A stretch of DNA of 64,000 nt from Phoronis australis (taxonomy: Eukaryota; Phoronida; Phoronidae): positions 746,144 to 810,143 of the forward strand of contig NMRA01000046.1 of assembly GCA_002633005.1 (NCBI GenBank). The letters are read 5' to 3'. The notes under the pieces were generated by a model that searched no databases, had not been told where the DNA came from, and worked only from the letters and a program-made list of their open reading frames with translations. This document shows, piece by piece, positions 1 to 11,874 of the stretch. Positions within the stretch are counted from its first letter, which is position 1. The number at the start of each line of letters is the position of its first letter. The position numbers and the translations under genes are program-made.

Positions 1-285
1 ACCTCACTCAGAGACTAGTTCTACATAAGTAAGAGACCTCACTCAGAGACTAGTTCTACATACGTAAGAGACCTCACTCAGAGACTAGTTCTACATAAGT
101 AAGAGACCTCACTCAGAGACTAGTTCTACATAAGTAAGAGACCTCACTCAGAGACTAGTTCTACATAAGAGACCTCACTCAGAGACTAGTTCTACATAAG
201 TAAGAGACCTCACTCCGAGACTAGTTCTACATAAGTAAGAGACCTCACTCAGAGACTAGTTCTACATAAGTAAGAGACCTCACTC
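1..285. repeat. 35-bp tandem repeat (minisatellite)
   Basis: About eight head-to-tail copies of a 35-bp unit beginning ACCTCACTCAGAGACTAGTT. One copy is shortened and a few carry single-base changes. The array is cut by the window edge, so its full length is unknown. There are no unique spacers, so it is a simple minisatellite and not a CRISPR array. Confidence 0.95.
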
Positions 286-372
286 AAAATATTGTCATTG
301 ACTGGTGTGAACATAGCACCTTTTAAAAAATATTTTTGATGCCAAAAGTAACCATGCTTGTGAAGACTATGA

Positions 373-696
373 TTACCTGAACTTGTTGATTAATTGTTTG
401 TCTACAAGGTCAGGATACAAATATTCCAGTTGGAGTGCTACATTCATGGAAGAGTGCTCCACGGTACCATCTGGCCGAATGTTACAGTTAATCGCGATGT
501 CACAGACTTTGTTAACAAACACAAAGTCTTTGTCTTTCGCCAACACAGCAATGTCTTTCAAGGACGGCACCTTCCCTTGGTTCAGTTGTGTTCTCAAAAT
601 GGTTATGTACTTCTTACGAATCCATCGATGAACACTTGTTATCACGTACTCGACCAACATTGCAGCTATTGTTTCAATGACCTCTTGACTCCACAT
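373..696 (-). CDS. Unrecognised 107-codon open frame, possibly a 3'-terminal exon
   Basis: The frame opens at MWSQEVIETIAAMLVEYV and ends at LVDKQLINKFR followed by a stop. I do not recognise the family. The predicted protein is hydrophilic, mixed helix and strand, with no signal peptide, low-complexity run or obvious catalytic motif. A pyrimidine-rich stretch followed by AG lies across the putative start on the minus strand (about 697-715), so the frame could be the last exon of a gene whose other exons lie at higher coordinates, rather than an intact small gene. A 135-codon frame overlaps on the opposite strand (394-801); its composition looks less protein-like. No upstream exon could be assigned. 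Chance occurrence is possible. Confidence 0.35.
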   Translation of the reverse strand: MWSQEVIETIAAMLVEYVITSVHRWIRKKYITILRTQLNQGKVPSLKDIAVLAKDKDFVFVNKVCDIAINCNIRPDGTVEHSSMNVALQLEYLYPDLVDKQLINKFR

Positions 697-1289
697 TCAG
701 AAAAATATACAGAGTATAGTTGTTCACAATATCAACTGGAAAGTTCATTGGTCTTCTGTATAACTACACCTGCGTTCATTGTTCAACACATGAGCCTCTG
801 AATGACTCCTTGATTCTAGATCAGCATCCGTTCAATGAACCATTCACAAATGTTAGATTGAGAATCTACAAAAATAGATAAAAGATGTGAATAAACAGAA
901 ACACGTCCACATTATCGACAGCAAGCTTGCCTGCATCAATGAATCAAGCCACATAAAAATAACACAAGATGTTATGATGATGCTCTTCAATTACAGTCAA
1001 CCCCTTGATTTCCCAGATGACACAAGAGTTCTACAATACTTATGAAGGGACCTCAGGTTAACTTTTATAAATGGAATGGAGCATTTCTGTCACCCTTGAA
1101 CATGTGTAAAAGTTTCATCTCAAGTCTAAAAAAATGCTGTAGTCATGTGGGATATCAACTGACAAAATACTCAGCTACCAACAAATGCACACCGACCAGC
1201 GTCTTTATTCATTTAACACAAGAGCAACGCAGAGCGTTGAAATGCGCCCACAATTGCACCGCATACAATATCCTTCTAGGGTTGTTTAT

Positions 1290-3210
1290 TGGTACCATAA
1301 AGTGGCCAGTAGAGGGCATATATGTAGTATGTTGTACTTTGCAAAATGGAAAGGCATGGTCATTGTCTCCTCAATAGGCTAGGGGCAAAATGTGAGTAAT
1401 CTTCATAATACAAGCACATCCTATACACCAGTTGCTTAAAGCACCACAGAAAGAATTAAAAACAAATTTACCAACATACGAGCACAGCATTAGAATGCCA
1501 GAAACAAATTTCTACTTGGAACTTTTCCTTCATAGTCACGAAGTAACACAAAGTATACACCTGAAGACCTATGAAAATACAGAGGTCAATGTAAAATACC
1601 AAAATTGCCACTAGAGGCAAATACTAAAATTGCCACTAGAGACATACCGGTAGTCAGAATCATCCTAAAGTCGTCATCGTCCGTTGTCAACATCACATAA
1701 ATACACTTGCTAAATTTAGTAAAGATCCTGCAAACGGTTTGGGAGATACAGCCATGGGTGCAAAAAAACAAAACTGCCACTAGGAGGCGCCACAGAAGTC
1801 CAAATCGTCTGAAAATCATTGTCAGCTGTCTTCCATATAGTAAGCACATACACACCAATTTTCACAATCATCCTTTGAGCGGTTTGGTTGATAGAGGAGT
1901 GGACGCAAAAATACAGACTCGAAAACAGTAAAAATGGCCACTAGGTGGCGCAAACTATGTCGAATCCATCTGAAAACGGGAGGATAGCGTCATCTCACTA
2001 ATAGGTGCCTACATACCAAATTTCATGAAAATCCGTTCAGGACTTTTGAAGATACAAAGGTAAGCGTAAAAAACTAAAATTGCCACTAGGGGGCACACCG
2101 GTAGTCGGATCCGTCCAAAAGTCGTCATCTTCCGTTGTTAACATCATATAAATATACTTACACAATTTCGTAAAGATCCTGCGAACGGTTTAGGAGATAC
2201 AGCCATAGGCGCAAAAAAAAAAAAACTGCCACTAGGAGGCGCCACAGTAGTCGAAATCGTCGGAAAATCATCGTCAACCGTCCTCTACATAGTAAGCATA
2301 TACATGCCAATTTTCACAATCATCCTTTGAGCGGTTTGGTTGATAGAGGGGTGGACGCACAAAAACAGACTCGAAAACACTAAAAATGGCCACTAGGTGG
2401 CGCAAACTATGTCGAATCCATCTGAAAACGGGAGGATAGCGTCATCTCACTAATAGGTGCCTACATACCAAATTTCATGAAAATCCAATAAGGACTTGTG
2501 AAGATACAAAGGTAAGCGTAAAAAAATTAAAATTGCCACTAGGGGGCACACCGGTAGTCGGATCCGTCCAAAAGTCGTCATCTTCCGTTGTTAACATCAT
2601 ATAAATATACTTACACAATTTCGTAAAGATCCTGCGAACGGTTTAGGAGATACAGCCATAGGCGCAAAAAAAACAAAACTGCCACTAGGAGGCGCCACAG
2701 TAGTCGAAATCGTCGGAAAATCATCGTCAACCGTCCTCTACATAGTAAGCACATACATGCCAATTTTCACAATCATCCTTTGAGCGGTTTGGTTGATAGA
2801 GGGGTGGAAGCACAAAAACAGACTCGAAAACAGTAAAAATGGCCACTAGGTGGCGCAAACTATGTCGAATCCATCCGAAAACGGCAGGATAGCGTCATCT
2901 CACTACTAGGTGCCTACATACCAAATTTCATGAAAATCCGTTCAGGACTTTTGAAGATACAAAGGTAAGCGTAAAAAACTAAAATTGCCACTAGGGGGCA
3001 CACCGGTAGTCGGATCCGTCCAAAAGTTCGCACATGCCGTCCCATTCATGAATGGAACATATGTGCCAAATTTCATGAACGTATGTCAAAGGGTTTTGGA
3101 GATAGAGCAGCGGACGCCGGACGCTGCCCGGACGGACGGACGGACGGACGGACGGACAGAGATGACGGCATAATGCGTCCACATATAAATATGTGGGCGC
3201 ATAAAAAGAG
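1290..3210 (+). repeat. Higher-order repeat array with CTCF-core-like motifs
   Basis: A ~452-bp unit repeats about 3.5 times. Each unit consists of three diverged ~145-161-bp subunits, and each subunit starts with a variant of GCCACTAGGNGGC: the forms ending AGGAGGCGCC, AGGTGGCGC and AGGGGGCAC. Good copies start near 1777, 1938, 2083, 2229, 2390, 2536, 2682, 2843 and 2988, all in the same orientation. More degraded ones are at 306 bases into the line from 1001 (near 1306), 1608 and 1633. The array ends in a (GGAC)n run and a hairpin near 3175-3200. No open frame spans a unit. It is a dispersed element, since a second copy lies at 53119-54000. Confidence 0.85.
3175..3200. repeat. Terminal hairpin of the dispersed array element
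   Basis: Two 12-bp arms, GCGTCCACATAT and ATATGTGGGCGC, are complementary at 11 of 12 positions around a 2-base centre. A run of GGAC tetramers and GAGATGACGGCATAAT precede the hairpin. The same end is present at about 53970-53995 and, more diverged, near 6240-6270, so it marks the element's 3' boundary. Confidence 0.7.
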
Positions 3211-3899
3211 CAATTCTCTAATAAGTCTTCAGGACATGATTTAAACCAAACTGAGTACGCTTCCTCGCTCCAAGGCTAAAGGAAAGCGGGATGTTGTTGG
3301 GGATCAACCTTTGGCCACAGCCAATAGGAAGATTGTCTGGACTTGCATCACAGTTAGACAACACTTGGAAAATGTCATGATTGAAGGTTCACATCATTGT
3401 TGGATGCCAAAATACACATTTACACTGACTTGATCACCATGGTAAAATCTCTTTAATTTTGAAGAAAAATAAGTGCCAAAACTGTTGTTTTTATTTTTGT
3501 AGGCATCCAACATTGTCATGAATGCCCACAATTTCTCAAATTCTTGTCTGATGGTAGCTGTGGAATAGAATGTCTAAAAAGATAACATAAGCTTTTGACA
3601 ATAAGCTTGAAAACTGGCCGTGAACTTTTGAGACATCATGCGGAAGTCCAAGGAATTGGAGCATTCAAACCCAGTAATAAAAAAACATGATCGCCCTGGC
3701 CACCCCATAGTGGTGCGGCAGATGTTTTATCTGGGAATGCTCTATGAATGACGAACAATATCAGAAAGAACAATAACATGTGAATTCTCAAAATCTAGAA
3801 CTACGAAAACTTTTGGTTCATAACAAAAAGTTTTGATCTATGAGTTCTGATCTATGACAAATCCTGTAAGCATAATCCATGGAAAGAAAAATGCTAAAC

Positions 3900-4180
3900 A
3901 GAAATACACGAATAATGCAGAGGGTTGATATGCGCCCACCATGTGCATTGCAAATGCAATGTAAGGGTTCCATTTTTTAAATATCTGAAAATCAACACTA
4001 GCTATGCTTTCCCTAATAGGAACACATACACCAAATTCCACAGTTGTGTAAAATAATATGGTAGATACTGAGACAGCCTCCCCCAAAAGAAACAAAACTG
4101 CCACTATGGGGAGCCATAGTGGTTGGAACCAAACGAGTATAAACGACAGCCATGTTCTTCTCAATCAGACCACCTATGGC
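3900..4180 (+). repeat. Diverged copy of the CTCF-like repeat family
   Basis: The order of short blocks seen in the main array recurs here: an ACACCAAATT block, a GATAC block, an A-rich tract, then CTGCCACTATGGGGAGCC at about 4090. The motif core is disrupted here (CTATGGGG in place of CTAGGNGG). Confidence 0.5.
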
Positions 4181-6099
4181 AAAATTCCAAGATCCATCAA
4201 AGAACTTGTTAGAGGCAGATACACAGAAAATTGAAATTGCTATACAGCAGATCTGTACACAATAAACAAGGTGACATTTTGAACCTTGCCAGACTTCCAG
4301 CAGTTCAAAATATCTCCATGATAAACAGCACACGTTGACCAAAAACGATGGATTTAAATCAACTTGACATGTTTCGATGTTTATTAAACTACCATCCTCA
4401 GAAGCAAAAACAGTGGCCACCTACTTAGGCCCAACAACAAGTAATGAAACACAGACACAGTCAGTGTCAGGAGAGTAACAGTAGACTAGACAAACAACGA
4501 CAACCTGTGGTGTTCTAGTTGCCTATTGAGACTGGGCTTGCACCAATTGATATGTAGAACCTCACAAATTTTCAGCTCCTTTGATGTTTCTGCCTGGTCT
4601 GTTACAGCAAAGTCATTGAAAGAGCATTGTTCGTAACAATGATTGGAGCTCTGCTGATGAATATTAATATGTGACCTTCTGTCAAAATTTAGATGTTCCC
4701 TGGTCCGGGTTTTCAAATGGCAATAGTGATGTAAATGGCATACACTATACTACCTTAAGTGATGTACACTGAAGGAATGATATACAAGATCAAAATAAGC
4801 TACTATGGCTGATAATAGCAGCTTCACTCCACCACAGTTAGGTGCATTTATAGGTACTCATACATGGGAAATTAAAACAGATAGACGAAACATAGAATGG
4901 CACAAGAAAAGCCATTTAAGGTCAAGGACGAATCCTGATGATGATTACAACAAAACAACTACTGTTTTGTAGCCAGCCCAGAGCAACATATGTAAATTAT
5001 GAATCATCTGATCGCATGCACTCTCATCAGCTGTTCGCCACGTATACACTAAAGTCCAGAGTCAAAGTGCCATGACAAGTGGTTGCTGAAGAGACACTGT
5101 ATGAATATAGCAGCCCTGATCAGTTCCATCCACTAAGTAACAAAGGTGGGTGCCTCCATCTGGGGCACTCGGTTACTTTCTGCCCCATCTGTAGACGATC
5201 TAGCTATGCCATTTCGCTCAGGGTCTGAGCTCAGTCCACTGGGGTAGGTTATTTACACAACTGTTAACTACAACCCAGCATGAAAATGCCAGGTCACAGA
5301 CAATGGTATTCTTAAATGGAACTATATTAAAGTGTGCAGAGAGTGTCTGGCACATCTGTACCACTAGCTTTGTTTCTTGGTTAGTGATGCTTGGTGTTAT
5401 AATTTTATTTATTCCACTGTCAGGGGTCCCACATAACAAAAAAATCCAGGTATTGAAATTAATAAAGACTCTTTTACTTCTTTATTTGGGAAGTCAAATT
5501 TTTACATGCAAGTAATGCCTACAATTTGTTGGAAAGCAGATGGTTACACAGCAAAGTCTTCTTGTGACAGTTTAAAAAATCACTCTAAAGACCACGGCAA
5601 TTTAATAAAATGTAATAACATTAACTTAAAACGCTTTAATACAATTTCACAGGAATGTGTTCCTTGTTTTAATATGGATATGTAGGCGTATGTTTGGCAA
5701 ATGTGCGCCAATTTTGACCAAAAACATACTGTTGTGGTTGACATAAGATAATTCAAAATTAATTATTAAAATTAAATGAGAAAAATGCAACAGTTGAAAT
5801 AGCTGATTGCTCAGTCACATTCCACTCACAGACAGCCAGACGGCTTATCACTGTGGCAAATCAAATGCGAAGCTGTTAACGTGATAAACAAACTGCTGCA
5901 CACTAACGTTAAGTGGCCGTCCGCAGAAACCTACCCCAACATACGGACGCTGGACTTCAGACACTGAGCGAAATGGTTAATAACCGATCTCTAAAGTGAC
6001 GTCCACTATGTATATATATTTTTAACTTGCTATAGTTGTTCTCGTATTTTTTGATCTTCATTGTTATACAGAGGCATAATACTGTGAAAAGAGTGTGGT

Positions 6100-6275
6100 C
6101 ACTTGAACCAAGAAGCAGAAGATCTGATCACAGGCACCTGTAGCTGTCATCTGACCTGCCAAATTTCTTGAAGATCCTGCAAAGGGATTGAGGAGATAAA
6201 ACAGCAGAAAATGGGAAGCCAGACAGAGATTATGGCAATATACACCCACATATGTACATGTGAGTGCACGATTAC
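6100..6275 (+). repeat. Diverged 3' end of the CTCF-like repeat family
   Basis: The sequence parallels the last ~170 bp of the 1290-3210 array: a CCAAATTTC block, a GAGATA block, AGACAGAGAT, GGCAATATAC, then CCACATATGTACATGTG in place of the terminal hairpin. The GGAC run is absent. Confidence 0.55.
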
Positions 6276-7139
6276 AAAATGACAGCTTCGTTGTAAGTCA
6301 CAATAATTCATAATCTCAGAACAAAAAGAAGAATTATGCAGGAAGGGCACAGACATATTGATTAGTTATAAATTAAGAAATGTAAAGTATATTCAAAGGT
6401 AATATAAAATTTGTAAAGCAATTATAGTTTACCATTTATCGTCTCCGTAAAAATAAAAATAAATACATTAAGAGCATTTTTGGTGTGCAAATTTTAATAA
6501 AATGGGAGTTCAATTCATATTAATTAGATTTTTCACATTTTACTTAATTATTTATTCATACCTGATCCCAAATTTCCTGAAGAGAAACAGCCAAGGAGGC
6601 ACAGAATAGTTCTCTCAGGTGTTTGCCTGAACAGAACACACATCAATGGACTCTTCACTCTTTCTTCACTCTGCAAAAACTGCAGGCAAATAAAGAAAAG
6701 TTTTGAGTCATTTAAAAAACTTGGTTTACCGAGCTCTGATTTTCTGGATTATGCAAACATTAAAATTCAAATTTGCAACGTTTTCATTTCCACCATCATG
6801 TTATGGAAACAAGAAAAATTGGCAACAATCCGTACAAGCAACACAAAATATGCAGTAGCATCACCTAGCCTTGGTGGAAAGCTGTATACCGGGCACTTAG
6901 AAAAATTCATTTCACAGGGACGGGACGCTTATTGTAGCCTAAGGCAGTTGAAACCCGATTTCCGAAATGGGTAAAATCGGAAGCTAGGATTTATCAAATT
7001 TATGCTCTACGACATATTTGTAGCCTATGACAGTCTTTCTACAAAATTGTGGTGCATTGCTATCAAACTCCTTTGTTAAATTACAATCATTTTTCAAAAA
7101 ATGGTGCTGAAATTCCAGGGCGAAAACTTGCTGACTGAT

Positions 7140-7720
7140 ACGTCGCTGAATCGCGATCGTAGAAAGGAAAATTGAATTCTTGAATAAAAATACAGTTTCG
7201 ACTCAACAAATTATCCAAGATCCTCCTTATTTTTTACAATTTTTTAAATTAATGTGGAGTCCAGATTAATTGCGATTAAGTCCAAATCTGCGCTACATCG
7301 TACCCCACAACATGAGAAAAACCTCTGGATGAACACACGTTGTCACATGACGTTTGTTTTGAAGTTCGTCTGCATATGAGAGTGAGTGAGCGAGCGCGTG
7401 CGGGTCATCGACGACAGACTTTTGTTACAAAAGGCGGAGGATTATGCAAGAAAATGGCGTTTATTAGATTGTTTTTCACTTAAACGGCTGCAACGTGCAA
7501 GGTTAGTGCTGGTTAACTCACACATTTTGTGTGCACATGCCGACGGTCGTTAGCTCTACCGTGGAGTAAAACATTAATAGTCCTAGGCTCGATCTATATG
7601 TTGGGGACGAGGTGACGAGGTGAACTACCCGGGCTGTGTGAAATTTTTGGGTCTAACAGAGATACTGACACAGTGGTACCTATAGTCAGCCAGCTCGCTG
7701 TATCAAGACTATCGTCAAAA
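7140..7720 (+). mobile_element. Dispersed repeat family E, copy 1
   Basis: A block at about 7436-7530 (CAAGAAAATGGCGTTTATTA, then a TTTTTCACTTAAACGGCTG block) is nearly identical to 12620-12700. Flanking parts match 12480-13060 and, inverted, 62510-62790. No coding remnant is evident, so it is probably a non-autonomous DNA transposon; the boundaries are approximate. Confidence 0.55.
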
Positions 7721-8492
7721 TCCAAATTTGTTTTATCATGTCCCTGTCAATAATGACGGCATGCTAAAGTTTCTTAATGTTCGTACTTCAGGAATATAAC
7801 GATCTCGTGTTTTGCATACATACGCGCATGCCGCAGATCACATCGCGGAAATTTCCGATTTGACGGATGACAATGAATGAGCACAATGAAATTAAACAAC
7901 GTCGTTTTACACCTTGTAAGAGCTATAATAAACGTATTTTGAATATTGCAATGCATGTGTTCCAAAATCTAAATAACTTGGGTCCTATATTTTTGTATTC
8001 GTGCATGCTGAATGAAAGTTACATTATGAGTGTTGCTGTGTAGCTAAATCTCTTATTCTGGGCCGATTTGAAAAAATTCAAAGTTGTACCAACAATTTTT
8101 TTTCTCTCCTCTTTTCAAACATTACACTCAAAGCAACGTAAAACGCTCTTCATAAAAAGTACGGTCCTCTACACTAGATTGTAATCAGCTGATCATATTC
8201 GCATGTGAGTGAAACCAATTATCCTCGCTCATGACTCGATGAATAGAGGAGCTAGGCAGGATCCCTTTGATCGTGAGCTGAGTGCAAACACAGCCAAAGT
8301 GGATGAATACAGTCTAGTTCAATCGGCCAAACCCCACAGTTTTCCCTGATCAGTGGTGTTGTGACATCATCTCATTTAGTGGGAATGTTCATGGCGTGTT
8401 CAATCCCACTAAAAACCAAGCTAGACTAAGAAAAATAAGGGCAAAAAATGCAAAATCGGCACTTTTCACCCCAAAACCACCACTTCCCTGCC

Positions 8493-10005
8493 CAGGGCTC
8501 GACATAACGAGCTGCAGGTCGCATTTGCGACCTGAAATTTCGAAATGCGAGCTGAGATTTTTGTCAGCTCGTATCAAGTCGCAAAATGCGACCTGGAATT
8601 TCCAGCGAATGCGAGCTGAGTTTTTACACTTCTCAACAGATACCTGGCAAATACAAAGCAGCTCTTGTTAATCCGACCGTTATTTGGTCGCTGCCAAATC
8701 CAAGTTCAAAACAACACTAACGGGGACAGCCCTCCCGATGACTTGTATGTAAGTCGCGTGAACATGGGATATGCAGTATCGATATTGGACGCGTATGATT
8801 GGCTAACACTTTCGGCCACTTTTGTAAATTCCCGGATTCGCCGAAGAAAGTTTCGGGCCACTGCTTAACACGTGATAAAACTTCAAAAACAACGGTGTTT
8901 CTACTAATTCTTAAGCGATTAACTTACCAAACTTTGTGGTGGACAAAAATGTTTATTTTNNNNNNNNNNNNNNNNNNNNNNNNNNNNNNNNNNNNNNNNN
9001 NNNNNNNNNNNNNNNNNNNNNNNNNNNNNNNNNNNNNNNNNNNNNNNNNNNNNNNNNNNNNNNNNNNNNNNNNNNNNNNNNNNNNNNNNNNNNNNNNNNN
9101 NNNNNNNNNNNNNNNNNNNNNNNNNNNNNNNNNNNNNNNNNNNNNNNNNNNNNNNNNNNNNNNNNNNNNNNNNNNNNNNNNNNNNNNNNNNNNNNNNNNN
9201 NNNNNNNNNNNNNNNNNNNNNNNNNNNNNNNNNNNNNNNNNNNNNNNNNNNNNNNNNNNNNNNNNNNNNNNNNNNNNNNNNNNNNNNNNNNNNNNNNNNN
9301 NNNNNNNNNNNNNNNNNNNNNNNNNNNNNNNNNNNNNNNNNNNNNNNNNNNNNNNNNNNNNNNNNNNNNNNNNNNNNNNNNNNNNNNNNNNNNNNNNNNN
9401 NNNNNNNNNNNNNNNNNNNNNNNNNNNNNNNNNNNNNNNNNNNNNNNNNNNNNNNNNNNNNNNNNNNNNNNNNNNNNNNNNNNNNNNNNNNNNNNNNNNN
9501 NNNNNNNNNNNNNNNNNNNNNNNNNNNNNNNNNNNNNNNNNNNNNNNNNNNNNNNNNNNNNNNNNNNNNNNNNNNNNNNNNNNNNNNNNNNNNNNNNNNN
9601 NNNNNNNNNNNNNNNNNNNNNNNNNNNNNNNNNNNNNNNNNNNNNNNNNNNNNNNNNNNNNNNNNNNNNNNNNNNNNNNNNNNNNNNNNNNNNNNNNNNN
9701 NNNNNNNNNNNNNNNNNNNNNNNNNNNNNNNNNNNNNNNNNNNNNNNNNNNNNNNNNNNNNNNNNNNNNNNNNNNNNNNNNNNNNNNNNNNNNNNNNNNN
9801 NNNNNNNNNNNNNNNNNNNNNNNNNNNNNNNNNNNNNNNNNNNNNNNNNNNNNNNNATCTAAAAAATCTATTTTGGCGCGTAAAAATGGCGGGAAAATTT
9901 TGCGACCTGGCATTTACGAATGCGAGCTGGATTTTGAAAATGCGACCTGGGATTTTGGCTAGGTCGCAAAATGCGACCTGGCGATTTTAATAACGTCGAG
10001 CCCTG
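8493..10005. mobile_element. hAT-like element with CAGGGCTCGAC termini
   Basis: The left end reads CAGGGCTCGACATAACG and the right end CGTCGAGCCCTG, forming terminal inverted repeats. Both subterminal regions are packed with alternating GCGACCTG and GCGAGCTG words, typical of transposase-binding subterminal repeats. A CTGCC pentamer flanks both ends, and a full 8-bp target duplication is not clear. The interior is an assembly gap, so I cannot tell whether a transposase is present. Confidence 0.7.
8960..9856. other. Assembly gap (run of N)
   Basis: 897 undetermined bases lie inside the hAT-like element at 8493-10005. Any open frame drawn across this gap is an artefact. Confidence 0.99.
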
Positions 10006-10740
10006 CTGCCGATACTCGACTAAAGCCAACACTAGATTCCGAAAGCAAAGTTGCCACCATTTCCAAAAGGTGGTCCAAAAGGACTGTCAACCAGCTAGTT
10101 TTTCTGACTAGTTTGAGGGCTACCTAATTTCTCAGTTGCTACACAGCTATGCACAATTGCAACGGGGGGCCACCATCTTGAAGAAGACTGCAGCTACAGC
10201 CGAAAAAGTGGTCTTTTTTCATTCTCAGCATGTTCACAAATACAAACACATCACATTCACGTGGCCTACATACAATACCCAAGTAAAAATGTCCAAGCCT
10301 GGCCTACCCCTAGATTTTAATATTTTGGTACTGCAAATTGGCCGCGGCCGCAGCCTAACTGTTCAATGCAACTGCTACTAAACGGGAAATTCAGGCAGGT
10401 CCTATGTCCTAACGCCTTAGTGTTAACTCACTCGGAAGACTGTTGCAGCACAGATAAAGAGAGGTATTGCAGGTTATGGGGGTAATAAATATTCTGGTAA
10501 TCACAATAACCTGAATCTCAGTGAATGACCACGATCTCTATTCTGGATAGAGACGATGGTCATTGTTTACTAGCCTTGGTACGAAGCTGTATACTAAAAT
10601 AATATACAGCTTTGCACCCACCGAATTGGGTAAAAAAGTGGTAAGATAAAATCTGACAAAAAATTAATGTTATTAAAAACTACAGTCTTCCTTGAGTAAA
10701 CTACATTATTTTACGGTGTTGGAAAAAATGGCGTTCTACC

Positions 10741-11718
10741 CAGTGGCGGATCTAGGATATCACAAGGGGGCCCAACATTTTGTCCGGCTGTAAGCATTTG
10801 TGCAAACTGAACCACGATTGTACATGTAGATGCGCATAAGCACCAAATGGGGGGAGGTCGGGAGGGGGGTTTGGCCCCCCTCCCGCCCATGAAATTTTTC
10901 TGTTTTTACCTCTAAAAATCAAGCATTTTGCTTGATTCCTGAAGTATTATCCAAGAAAAAAAGGCAAAAGAAAAAAAAAACGGAGACAGTGTCAAACAGG
11001 AAAAACTGCAGATTTCAAAGACTCGAACTCACGACCTCGAGATTAGTGCACACATGCGTTACCACTACACCACCCCGATTTATCTACTAATCTCATACTA
11101 AGAGACCTACTTGTTTATGGTCCACAGCGTTTGCGCGCGAAACCTACTTCTTTTTGTAATGCTTATTACACGTTTTATATTTTGTGCCATCAATTCTTAA
11201 CAAATTTGTCGTATTTAAAATAGTCTTCAAATGCCAAAAAGACCAAATCCATTTTTCGTGTTGGCAAAGAGAGTATTGCGAGTTTCTGAGTGATTCACTA
11301 AGGCTTCGATTAAAATTCACATCTTACCAGCAGCTTCTGTTTTTTCATCGTCACTCAGGTTCCATTTTCTTTAAAAAATGAAGTAAATTTTCTTCATTGC
11401 ACAGTGGAGCAGACGACGGAAACGGAGTCGTAGTGGGCAGCGCCACTGCCGGTCACCTGGGATATCGCGGGAGAGCCTATACTTAGCCATAGTTCCGTTA
11501 CGAATGCGCCGTGTTCCGAATTTGACACTTGAAATTGGATTTGAGCCCCCCCCCTCAACACTAAAACTGCACACATTTAAATCTTTTTTCATCCGTATAA
11601 TTTTAATTACCGGGGTTAATTAATAAACTCAACAGATTTCCCTACGCTCTTACTGTTTTATTTTTTTGCGGCAGCCACCGGGCCCCCTGGGCCCCCCCTA
11701 AATCCGCCTATGCTACTG
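10741..11718. mobile_element. DNA transposon with CAGTGGCGGATCTAGG-type ends
   Basis: The left end is CAGTGGCGGATCTAGGATAT and the right end, read inward, is CAGTAGCATAGGCGGATTTAGG. Both lead into G-rich or C-rich subterminal tracts (GGGGGCCC; GGGCCCCCC). This is a hAT-like arrangement. A matching target duplication was not found. A second, inverted fragment lies at 13330-13497. A tRNA-like segment (11010-11082, minus) sits inside. No transposase frame is visible, so the copy is non-autonomous. Confidence 0.6.
11010..11082 (-). repeat. tRNA-like segment (SINE head or tRNA pseudogene)
   Basis: On the minus strand an A-box-like GTGTAGTGGTAACGC is followed about 35 bases later by a B-box-like GAGTTCGAGTC, the spacing expected for a tRNA or a tRNA-derived SINE. 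The acceptor stem does not pair well, so a functional tRNA is unlikely. It lies inside the 10741-11718 transposon. Confidence 0.5.
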
Positions 11719-11874
11719 TTATTCTGTTGTGGAGCGATCTTTAGTGATGGCTTTCGGCGCCATGAAATACTGAGTCACCTGTTGGCCATTTTTTTTTCGC
11801 CGATTCTTCAATCAACTATTCTTAATTCTTTCACGAGGTTGCATACACATCACAACAAATTATCGGAACTGGTT

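Larger units (their letters stand above)
3211..7139. other. Stretch without a recognisable gene
   Basis: Several short open frames occur on both strands, none with family resemblance or convincing splice sites. Two diverged copies of the 1290-3210 repeat family lie inside (about 3900-4180 and 6100-6275). The rest is AT-rich unique-looking sequence. Confidence 0.5.

Noticed and set aside
1-285. CRISPR-like regular repeats
   Set aside because: The 35-bp units are contiguous, with no unique spacers, and the genome is eukaryotic.
2985-3173. 62-codon frame ending in a repeated Asp-Gly-Arg-Thr motif
   Set aside because: It lies in the end of the CTCF-like repeat element; the motif is the GGAC tetramer run.
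3238-3433. Open stretch with protein-like composition (plus strand)
   Set aside because: About 64 codons with no start, no family resemblance and no clear splice sites; chance is adequate.
8799-9962. Long open frames across N runs (also 52354-53208)
   Set aside because: They are open only because undetermined bases contain no stops.
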